Assembly: GCA_023213315.1 (NCBI GenBank)
Contig: JAKCPI010015814.1
Location: 124,001-188,000, forward strand
Source: Euborellia annulipes
Taxonomy: Eukaryota; Arthropoda; Insecta; Dermaptera; Anisolabididae
DNA length: 64,000 nucleotides
Direction: 5' to 3'
The translations under genes and the position numbers were made by a program. Of the stretch, positions 23,794 to 36,082 are shown one piece after another. Under the pieces are notes generated by a model. It was given only the letters and a program-made list of their open reading frames with translations. It had not been told where the DNA came from and made no database searches. Every line of letters starts with the position of its first letter. Within the stretch, counting starts at the first letter, position 1.

Positions 23794-24511
23794 TATGTTT
23801 ATATTATGTTTTACCTTTTGTTATTGTTGTTTGTCCTTGGTCCACAGTAGAGTAAATTATCTGCTTTCACTTCCATGTTTCGCATTCATTTGGAACCAGA
23901 AGAGAATCGGAAAATCTAAACACACAAATGAGAATACTTTTAGGAAAATGTTGATATTTTTTTTTTTAAATAACTTAAATATTAATTTCTAGGTAAACTT
24001 ATTTTTAAATTTTATTTTTTAAATAAATTAATTATATGAGTTGAAACAAGTTTTGATAAAATAAATGAATTATTCATCAAAGAAGGATGTTTGGTTTGGC
24101 TGATAAAATTACTATTTCAAAATTTAGTACAAAAATAATCATAAAAAAATAAGCATAATGTATCAATATTTTTCTTGTGTAACTTCAAATTTTCTGTCCA
24201 ATAATATAAACTCACAGTAATTAGCCTCATCGATATTTTTGTTTAGGTTTTTCTCAAAATCGGCTCACACGAATTTGATTAAAATTCATAAATCAATTAT
24301 TTTTTAGATCCTCTTTATTTTTAAATTTGGAGGTAGGGGAGGAAACTTTAAATATGCGTTCAGCCCCACTCTTCTCCCCGAAAAAAAAACTTATAATCCC
24401 CTAATTCAGAGATACACAGACATAAATTCGAATATCAACTTGAAAAACATTTCAGTATCTTAAGTCCAAACTCGATTTTTTTAACGATACCTTAACTTTA
24501 TTTTTATATCA

Positions 24512-24672
24512 TATGGCTTAAATAAGAATGCCTGGACCCCCAATATGTGTATTAATCAATGACGGATATCGTAAAAGTCTTATATGGTCTGAGTTGCCGA
24601 AAAGACTGTGTGAATGTGTGTGTGACTGTGAGTGTGAATGAAAAAAAGTATGAGTGTTTAAAAAAAAAAAAC
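24512..24672 (+). mobile_element. SINE family 1, 3' fragment
   Basis: Begins inside the element ('ggcttaaataagaatgcctgg') and runs through 'gccgaaaagactgtgtgaatg' to the A-run at 24661. The tRNA-like head is missing. The preceding 23.8-24.5 kb has no recognisable gene. Confidence 0.8.
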
Positions 24673-24965
24673 TTCGATTGTTTCATAATTGACTAATAAA
24701 AAACTGATTAGAACAATTAATATCCAAAAAACTTTTAAAGCTCCCGATCTTGTCAGTGTAAATTTACAGACAAAATATTATTTAGTTTAGATGTTAAAAT
24801 CGGATATGATTAATGTGCTTTATAAACAAGGTGAGGCAACAAATAGAGACGATATTTAAGCACGGTTTTAGTCTTGGATTACATTCGCTAGTTTAGACTG
24901 GAGGAAGCAACAAGCTCTAATTTACTATTTGGACAGTTCGTCTAAATATCGTTCTGCTAGAAATC

Positions 24966-27900
24966 ATGAAGCCAAGACACGCTATACTGCATGGAGTCTT
25001 TTTTATGGCGTTACTAACATCATCTGCATTTGGTAAGTCACGCCCCGGATTGACTCTTAATTGTGTTGATTTCCTTTGTTTGAGAACAAACAACCGTGAA
25101 CAATATATGCAGTTACGAGGCTAACTTATTATAAATTAATTAATTATTATGTCTTTTAGATAAGCAAGAAAAATTTTGGAGATATAAACATAATAATAAA
25201 TTGTATTTATTCATTATTAAACGATATTTGTATATGAGTGAATATTAATTAATTAATATTCATGAATGTTGAGATTTCCCTATATATTAGGCATAAGTAT
25301 CATCAGCCTAGAAAAAAATGTTGCATAACTACACGGGGTGCTTGATTGGTGGCGCCTCACGCGGCCTACTAATAAGTTTTATCTCTGAATCGTTTCTCCC
25401 AAAGTTCCCAAATGTTTTTTAGTGAAATATGAAATATGAATTTTATATTGATTAAATCAGCGTTTCCCAAACTTTTATACCCACGGACAGGAACGAGGTT
25501 TTAAATTTTTTTTGAGATCCGCCCTATGACTGGTCGCACAGGACACAACTTTCTCTTACCGTCAGTAATCGAAAGTTGTGTTCTATGCTTGTCACGCCAA
25601 ATTTTTTGTGTTTACATATATTTAGTTTCCGACAGTACGGTAGGGCCTACATTCGATTTTCAAGATATAAAATTGATAAACATGGGAAAATATTTATATT
25701 TTGATCCTAAGATTTCGCCTCGCTTAGCATTGCTTAACTGCAACGATTGTGAATGTTCTCCATTGCCAGGCTCAATTTTATTACTTTCTCTTACCTCTAT
25801 ATATATGTTAATATATAGAGAGAGAAAGTATTGGATTCATGTCAAAAATTCGATGTCGAGATTTTGATGGATCTTCACGTTTTGAGGTCCCCTGAATCCA
25901 AAAAAGTGGTTTTCGCGACATGGTCTGTCTGTGTGTCTGTCTGTCTGTGAACAAAATATCTCAAGAAAGAAAAGAGCTAGGAGGTTGAAATTATATATTT
26001 AAGTTAAACACCCCTATGGGACGTGACACGAATCTTTTGAACAAAATCGACCAAAGAGTACTAGTTCTTTACTGATGCACTTTTTCAGTTTTTTTCGATT
26101 TTCTCAAAATTCGCTCCAACGATTTTTTTAAAAATTCAAAAATCAATTATTTTTTAGATTCTCTTTAAAATGTATATTCTCATTTTGTGATTGAAATCTT
26201 CTGAAGACCACTTTACTCAGGTATTCCATAGAAAAGATAGGAGTAATGGTTGCCATGGCAACAAAATATAAATATTTTCCCACGTTTATAAATTTTACAT
26301 CTCCCCCGAGTTTGGCGTAGTAGGTAGAGCGCCTCCTATACCAAACGTCGCGGGTTCGGACCCAGGCAGTCCGATGATTTTATTTAAGCCATTTGGATAC
26401 CAGATGGCTTAAATAGAAATGCCTGAACCCACAATTTATATATCAATCACAACGGTTATCGTCTAAAGTCTTAAATGGCCTGAGTTGCCGAAAAGACTGT
26501 GTGAATGTGTGTGTGAGTGTGAGTGTGAGTGTGAATGAGATTACCTTCGGTAATCGAAAGTTGTGTGCTGTGCGCTAGTCACACCAGATTTTTTTCAATA
26601 AAAATCAAGTTATTTGTTTATTTCATACACTAAAATTGCAAAAAACTTTTTTTTTTTGTGACCAGGCAAAATTATTCTACGACCCGGTCTCACACTTTGG
26701 GAAACGCTAGATTAGGTTATTTTAGATGCATATCTTATATCAAATTTTTTCATATTTCGGTCATCTCACATCTCCCTCTCCCCCTGGGTTCGCCCCCACT
26801 ATTAGGATGTTTGTGTAATGTCCTTGCATGTCAATTCAACAAGTATTTTTTATGTAATTTAAGTCTTTCAAGGTAAATATCGGAAAATAAACTTAATATC
26901 CGGGCTAAGTAGAAAAAATGAAACTTTGTATTATTTTTTTTAGGGCTAGAGTGTTATAAATGTGAAGGCCCGGGCAAAAGCTGCGCGGTAAAAGAGAAAT
27001 TAAATGGAACCGAAACCTGCGAAAGTAACAATGGCTGCTACAAAGTCATAGTCGATCTAGGTGAGTTGTCTAATTTGCTAAATATTGAATAAGCTAGTCG
27101 GTGGCGGATTTGCAATTTTGCCGCCTATTCTCAGGGGCGGATAACTTTTGAACCCTAGGCAAAATCTTTATTTCGGGCCCTTACATAAAAACATAAAATA
27201 TATTTAATACAAGTATATAAATAGTTCGAAGCGATTGCCTCTTTAGTCTAGGCTAAATCACCATTCCTTAATCAAGGCTGGATCCTCTGATCAAGTGCAA
27301 ATCGTCAAGAAATCTGGTACGATCGCCTTTGGTAGAGAGAATCGTATAAATTTAATTTAAATCAAGTTATCGAACCAGCAACCAGTGGCGTAGCGAAAGG
27401 GGGGCAAAGGGGGTCATCATGCCCCTGGCGCACAAAGGAGCGCCAAATGATCGCAAAACAAAAAATTGCTGGATAATTTTGTCTCAAATTTAGAGCCTAA
27501 CTTGAGACTAGGACTTTATTTATTTTACTTTAATTATTTATTAATTTGCGAGTATATTTTACATATAATATTATACGGTTTTCAAATGGAGGGGGGGGAG
27601 GGGCGCTAAAAAGATATTGTGCCCCTGGCGCGAGTTAAGCTCGCTACTGCCAGCAACATCAGCACATGTGCACAGGTACGCGTGGAAATACTAGCATAGA
27701 TATCCTCAGCCGAAAGAAATAAATATAAATTCATAAAAGTCTCAAAGTCGCAATTAGGTACCCGTTGAAAATTTGCTGCCGTAAAAAATTTGCCACCGTG
27801 GGCTTCAGTCTAATAGGAAATCCGTCACTGTCGCTAGTCAGACTTCCATAAATGATTCACTTTTTAAACAAATTGGATTACTATTCAAAACTTTATCGCT

Positions 27901-30210
27901 GTTTATCTTGATTTGCGCACAAGTGGCACAATTTCAATTTTACTATGACTACACTCCTTTCGTTTCAAAAGAATGTAATCGGTAAAAAGTGACTTATTAA
28001 GCTTTCACATAATGAATAATCAATTTTAAAAAAGTTTGGAATTCAATAAAACTAAGAGTTTTCTGATTATTGATTAAAAATTACGGCAAACAGAGAGTTT
28101 AAATTTATTTTGAGAAAAATACTCTGATACAATATCCGTATAAAAATTTCAATATTTTAGGCATCTCAGACAGTGGCGTAACGTACACCCCCGCTAACCC
28201 AGAGGTGCGGGGGCCGGACATTGTGGGGGCCCCGCGGGCCGAGTCTTGTCAAAAATTTTGTTAAAAAGTTAAAATGATTTTAATGGGAAGCAAAAAAAAA
28301 ATAATTTTTGCGCAAGGTGGCAAAATGATTTTCACCGGAAGGGAAAAAAATTTTCCGCAAGGCGGCAAAAATTTCGTTTTCGGCCCTGAATGGGAATACA
28401 AATCAAATTTTTAAGTATTAATTTTTAAAATTTTACGTGAAAAATAAATTTTTTTTGCAAAAAAAAGGTATTTTTTCAAATCTCGGGGGGGGGGGGTAAT
28501 TACCCCCTTCCCCCCCCCCTTGTATCCGCCCTTGTTTGACTTTTAAGTTATCAATATTAACATTTCTTGAGAGAGTAGTAAGAGAATCGGTATTTCTTAT
28601 ATAACGTAAACAAAGGATACATCTGATTATAGAGGAAGTAACGTTGATATTAAATGTAAAAAAATCCTTGACTTTGTCAAATAATTATAGTAATTGTGTT
28701 ATTTTTATATTAAATAATTAACTTTAATTTTAGTATGGGAAAAGTACTCTTATAATAAAAATATAAATTATATAAATCATTTTATAATAAATTTATACTT
28801 GAGAGAAATAGTAAATAAAATTTTTGTTTTTTCAATGGATTGGTGCAATTAAGATTAATTTCTTGGAATGGAAGATTTATTGCATTTATTTTTAACCAAG
28901 GTATTATAGGTCAAGTTTTAACAATAAAAAGAGATATTTTTATTATTATTCGCTTTATTGCAGAACTGGCTACTGCGCTAGCAAGCAGTTTCGGTGGGAA
29001 TCATCTGCCATCTTCAGGCCTGAAAATATATTTATTATTAAAATTTACTTATTTTATACATAATGTTGGTTCATATTAAACAATATTGTATCTATATATC
29101 AGTTACAATAAACATATTTACATTATAATCTATGTTAGTGTTTTATTTACTTGTATACAGCATTTATGCTTTATGCTTTATGCTTTATACAGGTAAATAA
29201 AACACTAAAATAGATTATAATGTAAATATGTTTATTGTAACTGATAAATAGATACAATATTGTTTAGGATGATTCCCACCGAAACTGCTTGCTAGCGCAG
29301 TAGCCAGTTCTACAATAAAGCGAAAAATAATAAAAATATCTCTTTTTAAAATCAAAACCCTCTTGATATTTGTGGGCATGGCATAATGTTGTGCAAACGT
29401 GTTGGAGTGTGCATGGACATGTTGGCCAATTTTGTTACGAACATTAGTTTTCCCATGACTTTTGAAGTGCACCTCTGATATAAGTTATTAATTAAAAATG
29501 ATAATTCCTCAAACTGAAGGATGGAAAATACTAATAGAAAAATTCTATGAATATAAAAACAAAATTTACGGAATATATACTTGAATCCTGAGGGGCCCGG
29601 GCCCTCTCATAGACAAAAGTTTTATTAAAAAATGCTTATATCTTAATATATTTCTTTTTTATAATTTTTATTTATGCGAAGCACTTTTTCAATATACAGG
29701 CATAGATATATATTGAATTTCGGGAAGGGGGCCGAGCCCACTCGGCCTTGATTGCCAAAATGTATATAAAGCGATCTCTTTAAGTCCAGACATTTTACTA
29801 TTAGATTATTCAATGGTTTTACTCTAATCTCGTACTAGAGTTGGCCAACAGTGTTGTCCCACTTGTTTTCGTTTTGACCAACCAAGAGAGTCAACATGTT
29901 TGGACAACAAGTTGCTGTGTCTTTGGGCCTCTTTAGGATCAGCTAAATTCACCCCAGTATACTCATAAGATTTTTTATGATTTATTTTACAGGGTCAGGA
30001 AATCATAATTACTACAGGAGCTGTCTCAATGCTGCAAAATTAGACCCCTTCTGCAATGTTACTGCAGTGAATCAATTTGGAAATTTGGGCGCCAATGGAT
30101 ATTGCGGAGTTTGCGAAGGAGACCTTTGCAACGGCAGTTCATCACTTACTCCGTTTATTCTCCTTATAACCCTTCTACCCTGTCTGCTCACTTATATCTT
30201 TTCTAAATGA
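24966..30210 (+). CDS. Ly6/quiver-like GPI-anchored protein, gene B
   Basis: Exons 24966-25032, 26944-27060 and 29993-30210, both introns phase 1. The product is 133 residues, the same length as gene A. The signal peptide starts MKPRHAIL and ends SSAFG. The domain opens GLECYKCEGPG, has ten cysteines, and closes YCGVCEGDLCNGSSS, followed by a hydrophobic GPI-type tail LLITLLPCLLTYIFSK. NGT and NVT are potential N-glycosylation sites not found in gene A. Exon 1 is the same length as in gene A (67 bp) and the tails are nearly the same, while the loops between cysteines differ strongly. This fits an old tandem duplication followed by divergence of the exposed fingers. A quiver/sleepless-type surface role is likely from family; the partner is unknown. 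Confidence 0.88.
25458..26709. mobile_element. Composite hAT-like element with nested repeats
   Basis: Ends CAGCGTTTCCCAAACTTTTA and CACTTTGGGAAACGCTA, the classic 'CAGnGTTTCCCAA' terminus. The flanks are gattaaat and gattaggt (6 of 8). Inside are an inverted and a direct copy of repeat family R (25522-25780 and 25784-26300) and a SINE at 26304. It fills most of intron 1 of Ly6 gene B. Confidence 0.7.
26304..26540 (+). mobile_element. SINE family 1 copy with shortened head
   Basis: 'gagtttggcgtagtaggtagagcgcc' corresponds to the A-box region with a deletion; 'gcgggttcggaccc' is the B-box-like part. The hairpin and TG-rich tail follow. Inserted in the repeat-R part of the composite element. 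Confidence 0.8.
27383..27649. mobile_element. MITE (GGCGTAGCG) with TSD ccagcaac
   Basis: Ends CAGTGGCGTAGCG and CTCGCTACTG, identical ccagcaac at 27375-27382 and 27650-27657. It lies in intron 2 of Ly6 gene B, within an older degenerate element whose ends may be near 27104 and 27832. Confidence 0.88.
28390..28531. mobile_element. Truncated copy of the GGCGGATACAAGG MITE
   Basis: Only one terminus is present (tgtatccgcccttg at the right), with the adjacent poly-C/poly-G block and the 'tcaaatctcggggg' segment inverted relative to 22648-22922. Confidence 0.7.
28915..29360. mobile_element. Long foldback element with ~190-bp arms
   Basis: The arms share 'aaaaagagatatttttatt', 'agaactggctactgcgctag', 'caagcagtttcggtggga' and 'acaatattgtatctat', plus 'ttacattataatctat' and 'gtgttttatttacc'. 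The left arm has about 75 extra bases including 'gccatcttcaggcctgaa'. A 'tttatgctttatgc' repeat sits at the centre. It lies in intron 2 of Ly6 gene B. Confidence 0.85.
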
Positions 30211-30369
30211 GTTTTTTTATTATAAGCCATTTCTAATAATAAGCCCTTTGAGAACAAAAGTTTTGTTTCAAAATCTAGACCTCATAGGCAGACTGATTAA
30301 ATTTGTAAAATTTATAAATATAAAAACTAGTAGGCCTACTAGATTTTTTTTAAAAGCTTATTTTCGCGC

Positions 30370-30562
30370 CTCAGGAGGGTATCTAACTTAAATATAAAAT
30401 TTAATCCTCGTAGCTGATTTCCTTTTTGCATTAAATTGAACACAGATAGACAGACAGGGCACACATACACATGGAGAGACCACACTTTTTTAGACTCAGG
30501 AGACTTCAAATCGTGTATTTCCATCAAAATCTGGACTTCGAATTTTTGACATGAATCCAATA

Positions 30563-30638
<76 letters not shown>

Positions 30639-30640
30639 AG
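30370..30640 (-). repeat. Repeat family R fragment with CT and AT microsatellites
   Basis: Minus-strand blocks 'ttcatgtcaaaaattcg', 'gatggaaatacacg' and a 'gtctgtctatctgtg' run match family R. At the left end the usual 'actttctctct' block has expanded to a long CT run (about 30563-30592) followed by a long TA run (about 30595-30635). The ORFs over it are repeat translations. Confidence 0.75.
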
Positions 30641-31206
30641 GGTGTTTCAGGAGGAATAGTAAATATTTTAGGAGGTGGTAGTATAGACGAATTGCTATAA
30701 ACAATTCCATATAACATGTTTCCCATTTTTAATGAGTTCAGAGAAACAGCTGTTGGTATTTGACCTGGTGCAGTTCTTGTTTTTATTTTTTGGATCGGTT
30801 AGTTTCTTGGCCACCAAGGCGCCGGTCCTTACCACTTTGAACTTTTGACTGTGGGGATGGTTGAAAGACAAAGTCTACAAAATCAAAAGTCAATACAAAA
30901 GACGATTTGATCTCCGAGGTGCTATACGTGATGTTATCAAGAGAAGTGAAAAATGCATTGAAGTTGGAAGTGGAATTTTTGAGAATCTACTTTGAACATA
31001 TTCATGTGCGTTTGCTTCCAATGTGTTGTGATTAAACAGTAACAGCTGTATCTCTGTATTCATTAAAAATTGGACACATGTTATTTGAAATTTTTTATTC
31101 CAATTCGTCTATACTACCACCCCCTGAGATATTTATTATTTCTCCTGGAACACCATGTATATAATAGATAAGAGAAAGTAAAAAAACAAAAGATTTGAAT
31201 AGTCAA

Positions 31207-31487
31207 AGCTAGGAACCGACCGAAGTTTCGGTCAGTTTCAGCCAAAAATCCTGATTTCGGCCGTGGTTTCGGTTCCGGCCAAAAACCAGCCCAAACTTTC
31301 GGCCGGCCAAAACCTGAGTTTGAAAAGATGGGATGAGACTCGCACAGACACAAGTAAAAAAATAAAAGTAAAATGATAGGAATTTTGTAGGGAATACAAG
31401 TTTCGGTTACGATTTCGGCCAAAACTAAGATTGAGGCCGAATTTCGGTTTCGGTTTAGGCTGAAAATCTTGTTTCGGTCGGACCCTA
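31207..31487. mobile_element. CGACCGAAA-ended MITE
   Basis: Ends TAGGAACCGACCGAA and TTTCGGTCGGACCCTA as in 14834-15201, with the same 'ggccgaaactaagattgaggccgaa' internal block. No matching duplication was seen in the flanks. Confidence 0.75.
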
Positions 31488-31697
31488 TTGTAAACTATTT
31501 TCAATTTCAGAGAAGTGTTTATTTTATAATTATTGATAATCAATTATCAATTTATATTTTTTTTTTAATTCGTTTTAAAGTCTTTTCGACACTGGAGCAG
31601 TGGCGTCATTTCAACTTTTTCTTGGGGGGGGGAGGCAAATTTTTTTTCTTGGCGGGCAACTTTTTTTTCTTAAAATTTAATTACAAATAGGTACAGT

Positions 31698-31959
31698 CAT
31701 GGGCGTCCGCAGGATTTTTTGAGGGGGGCAAGGATTTTTTGCAGGGGGGCAAGTCACTTCAAGATAAGTTAAAAAAAACGTATTTTGATATTAATAATGT
31801 TATACATCCCTTAGTATTTAAAGCTTTCAAACCGCGGCAAGGTGGATGTTTACTGTGAAAGATTTTTTTGTATTTTTTTCTTTGTTTTATACATTTTTTT
31901 GTATCATTTTAATTTTCCAGGGGGGCAAGTGCCTGGTTGCCCCCCTGCGGACGCCCATG
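31698..31959. mobile_element. MITE (GGGCGTCCGCAG) with TSD ggtacagt
   Basis: Ends CATGGGCGTCCGCAGG and CCTGCGGACGCCCATG, perfectly inverted; identical ggtacagt at 31690-31697 and 31960-31967. 'ggggggcaag' repeats lie inside both ends. Confidence 0.9.
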
Positions 31960-31982
31960 GGTACAGTGAAGGAGAATATTAA

Positions 31983-32210
31983 GTCCCACCCATGAGGGTT
32001 CTACTTGTGATTATTTCATTGTTTTTAAAAATACTTTCTCTCTCTAGTGTATATATTTCATATATAGGGTAAGAGAAAGTAAAATATTAGACTATATATT
32101 TTTTATTGGTAACTTTCATGGTTCAAACGTAGAAAATTTCCAATAAAGATTTTCATTTTCTTTTATATAAACAATGAAATAATCACAAGTAGAACCCTCA
32201 TGGGTGGGAC
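31983..32210. mobile_element. Foldback element with ~40-bp perfect arms
   Basis: 'gtcccacccatgagggttct' plus 'acttgtgattatttcattgtt' at 31983-32023 is repeated inverted at 32170-32210. A short piece of repeat family R ('actttctctctct...ggtaagagaaagta') lies inside. Confidence 0.85.
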
Positions 32211-32362
32211 AACTACAGAATGCACCTTTGAATTACCGGTGAGAGAAGAAAAAAATGTGTGCTGTGTGACCAGTCACGCCAGATTACCTCCCCCCCCCCC
32301 CGAGAAACTCCTCTGGATCCGCCACTGCACTGTACACAAAAAAGATATTTAATTTAATTAAT

Positions 32363-32650
32363 TGCCCACGGGGCGTGGTGTAGAGGTTAGCGTGCTAACC
32401 TCATATACCAAGCGTCGCGAGTTCGGACCCCAGGCAGTCCGATGATTTTATTTAAGCCATCTGGATACCAGATGGCTTAAATAAAAATGCCTGGACCCTA
32501 ATATATATAAATTCATAAATAACGGTTATCGTCTAAAGTCTTAAATGGCCTGAGCTGCCGAAAAGACAGTGTGAATGTGTGTGTGAGTGTGAGTGTGAAT
32601 GAGAAAAAAGTGTGAATGTTTTTTTAACTTTAAAAAAAAAAAAAAAAAAT
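32363..32650 (+). mobile_element. SINE family 1, full copy
   Basis: Head 'ggcgtggtgtagaggttagcgtgctaacc', B-box-like 'gcgagttcggacccc', internal 'aagccatctggataccagatggctt' hairpin, 'gccgaaaagacagtgtgaatg', TG-rich tract and A-run. The best preserved copy, useful as a reference. Confidence 0.9.
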
Positions 32651-32769
32651 TTAATTAATTGTTTAATTTTGCACAGACTATATACTCGTAGCTGAATTTT
32701 GAAATATTTTATTTAGAATAATATAAAGTTAAAAAAAAAAAATCAGAGCCCTTGGGAGGGGGGCAAGTG

Positions 32770-32880
32770 GTAATCCAATTCAATTGAAATAAATTTTGTC
32801 GCCTGGGACGGGATGTGAACCTTTGACCTTTGGTATCAGAAGCCAATGCTCTCTACTTCTGAGCCATAGGTCAAGGACCA
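32770..32880 (-). mobile_element. SINE family 2, tRNA-like head, minus strand
   Basis: Read on the minus strand: 'ccttgacctatggctcagaag' then 'tagagagcattggcttctgatacc' and 'aggttcacatcccgtcccagg', a tRNA-like A-box and B-box arrangement. Sister copies at 37216-37390 (plus) and 43038-43135 (minus). Confidence 0.75.
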
Positions 32881-33999
32881 ATTTATAATTATTTATAATC
32901 AATTATCAACAATAAAATAATGTATTTACTGTTATGTTCTATTGTTTATTATTGTGTCATTGTAAAGTAGTTTCAATGTTTTATAACCCCCCCCCCCCCA
33001 TTCTATAAATAAATGTCTGGATCACATATATCGTAATTAGAACAATTGTGTAATGTTAAAAGTCTATGGTCTAAATTGTAAGACTATATAAATAAATAAA
33101 TAAATATCTAAATGAATTCATTTTTAAAATAATTACTTTTAACTTAAATGAATTTATAGCTTTGAGCGGGATTCTTGGAATATGATGAAACCTCTCAAAT
33201 CAAGAGAAATGGCCATTTTATTTTATAACATTTTTGCTTTGACTGTAAATCATTCAGTGAGATTTAGAGTTTAGACAATAAAATAAAACAAATTATTTCT
33301 CAATTTAACTTAGATCTATTATTATTATTATGAATATTTATTTAAAATATTAGTAATATGCATAATGATATGTGATGAACGTCTTCGAAAATTCTTTTAA
33401 TAAAATTAAGATTTTTTCAAATGATAGCCCATCTCATATAAAAGAAAAGATAAATAATTGTCCCTTACCTGAGATGAGAGCGACATTCGTTTCAGGAGAG
33501 ATGTTTTGAAATTTGGCACTATTTCACACTAAAAGAATTAACTCACTATAAAAATTACACTATTTTTAAACAGCACAAACAACTGAAATTTTATTCCGAA
33601 ATGCAACATGTCCAGGAGAATGAGAAGTGAGAGCTTGTTGGACTGATTGCATGTGTTCGCCGCTAGAGCACTCTAGTGTCGCCTATTGTTGTGCGGGCTG
33701 GTTGAAAATAGAAAAGCGTAATTTTCTATATTCAATTTAATTGGCTGTTAATCAATTAAATGGTTCCTATCAGAAAATGTAAAATTATTTATTTTAAATA
33801 AAAATAAAATAAGGGATATCAGGAGATTAAAAACAGCAGCATTGATTGTCCACATCTTGATATTTTGGTGTTTGATATTAGGCCTACTTCTACCTGTTAT
33901 TTAAATAAGATTATTTATTGGCAGAATTTATTTATTTGTTAATTTAATCTTATATTATTGAATCTGTTCATTTTTCTTCTATTTATTGTTGCGTGAACT
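32881..33999. other. No gene seen
   Basis: AT-rich with a C-tract at about 32988. A GC-richer block around 33600-33700 ('gcacaacaataggcgacactagagtgctctagcgg' on the minus strand) has no recognisable family or splice structure. Confidence 0.45.
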
Positions 34000-34303
34000 C
34001 AGAGGCGTACCGAGGGTGGCGGAAGGGGTGGTCCGCCCCAGGCCCCGAGTCGGCTTAGGGCACCAAATATTTGTCTTTGAGAGGCCCCGGGGCAGCGGAA
34101 AAAAATTTTCCGAAGGATGAAAAAATAAAGTTGCGTAAAAAATTTTTTTCACAAGGCGGCAAAAATTTCGTCTTCCTAAAAAAAAAAAATTTCCGCAGGG
34201 TGGAAAAATAAAGTTTCGAAAAAAAATTTTTACACATTGAACTCTTGTTCCCCCCCCTCTTCTAGTGACGCCCCAGGTCCCCAACTGTCTTAGGATACCT
34301 CTG
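34000..34303. mobile_element. hAT-type MITE with TSD cgtgaact
   Basis: Ends CAGAGGCGTACCGAGG and TAGGATACCTCTG, identical cgtgaact at 33992-33999 and 34304-34311. Same family as 10426-10719. 'aatttttt(c)cgcaaggcgg' repeats lie inside. Confidence 0.88.
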
Positions 34304-34342
34304 CGTGAACTCTAGAAAAATTACTTCCTGATTAGTCAGGTT

Positions 34343-34591
34343 CAGGGGCGGATTAAAGGGGGGGGGGGGGGGGCGATCGCCCCCCTCGAGAAGAAATTCG
34401 AAAAGTTATAAAAACTAGTAATCTAAAGAAATTATGATTTCCGCTCTTTAATTTTAATTGAATTTGTTACCAATTAATTTAAGTAAATAGGAAAGGGGTC
34501 TAAATGGCCATAGATACCGACAAAGTCCTTAAATAAAAAAAAATAAAAAAAACCGCCCCCACCCCGACAAAATTGCATTAATCCGCCACTG
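34343..34591. mobile_element. MITE (GGCGGATTAA) with TSD gtcaggtt
   Basis: Ends CAGGGGCGGATTAA and TTAATCCGCCACTG, identical gtcaggtt at 34335-34342 and 34592-34599. Poly-G and poly-C arms lie inside the end. Only 31 bp separate its left TSD copy from the right end of the preceding MITE. Confidence 0.9.
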
Positions 34592-34599
34592 GTCAGGTT

Positions 34600-36082
34600 T
34601 CAAACAGCCTAATCACGGCTTAGCGAGGCAATGCTGGATATTAAAAAATATAAATTTAAAAAACAATTTAAAGAAAAATTACAAATTTATTTCTTAATAT
34701 ATCTTACACATTTTTTTTTAGAAAGCCACTGGGAGAGGGGGGGGGGAGGGGTTCTATCCTCCATATCCCCCATATATAAGCCACTGTAGTTGATTAAATG
34801 AACAAGTGGAGCAAAGCTTGTGATAAATATTCCCTTAGGAAGTACACATTTAACATGATGTCATCAACAACTTGAAGATCTCGACAATGATTTGTAACAA
34901 AAACTCCCTAACTAGAATTCTTCTCAAAAAGAAAATAATTATAGTAAATGTAATTAAGGTTAGATTTCTAGATGTCTTTTAATGTCAAAAAGCTAAAATC
35001 TAAAAATCTATTCTTATTCTAGCTGATATCAATCAACTTGAATATAACCATTAATTTATATGTTCATAAAACATTATTTGCTAAGCAAACTATTTCTAAT
35101 TTGTTGACAAATAGCATTAGTGTCTAGTCAGGCCCTTATTCTCCCTTTCAGATTTAAAATAGACATGATTATACGGGTTCCATTCAACAAAATGTTCAAA
35201 TGTTAACTTTGACAAAGTTAAAAATTATCTAACTCTATAAAGGAATAAAAACATGGAAGTAGTTATCTTTTATATCTGAGAATAAATATGCCTTTTTAAA
35301 GATCCCATATATTCCCCCCTAAACGGATGTCAACAGGTGAGGACCCCCCCCCCCCCTCAAAAGGTATACATACAAAAATTTAATCTCTTATTTGTGGAAC
35401 AGATAAGATGAAAAGTTGAATACTTGAAGTAATAATTTACGTATTAATACCTACTTAGAGGTATAAAAAATACTTATTTTTTAGTAGCTTGATAAGTGAT
35501 AACATTTAAATAAAGATCAATCAAAATCATCTCAATTTTTTTTTCTTAGAAAAGAAGATCAATCGAAAAACTCAGAGTAAAATTAGAAAAAAATATACTT
35601 TTACAATTATTATCATTATAATCATAGATTAAGCAAAAACATAATGAAAGATTAGAGAAAATAAAATTAGTAATGATTTCATTTTGTTATATAAACCGTA
35701 GTAGTCATGAAATTGCTGGTCTTTTAATAAGTTAATGAAGAAAAATCCAGTATAAATAAATATGAACTTTATTTACAAATTTTAAATTAAGTAGTTTATA
35801 AAGAAAATTATTTAAAATAATAATTATAAATTAATTATATTACAATTTATAAAAATAAGAAATGAAATTAATAATAATAATAAGTCATTGCTCTGGATGA
35901 GAATACCATCTGAAACATCGTAATTCAAAAAAATATAAAAATGCAATTTTTTTTTTCTTGATTAGTTTAGGGTTTTGAATAAAACAATTTTTTTTTTTTT
36001 TTAGTGGTCTAACATCAATTTTGTAGTTATTTCGAATAATGTAAAAAACAAATCATGAGAGATATACTCTATTTATTTAAAT
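34600..36082. other. No gene seen
   Basis: AT-rich sequence with poly-G at about 34737 and poly-C at about 35345, probably MITE remnants. I looked on the minus strand for a further exon of the 36.5-44.8 kb gene and found none. Confidence 0.45.

Noticed and set aside
25526..25867. 113-codon plus-strand frame
   Set aside because: Spans the junction of two oppositely oriented repeat-R copies, so it is a repeat translation.
30339..30726. Minus frames with long YI and RE runs
   Set aside because: They translate the TA and CT microsatellites.
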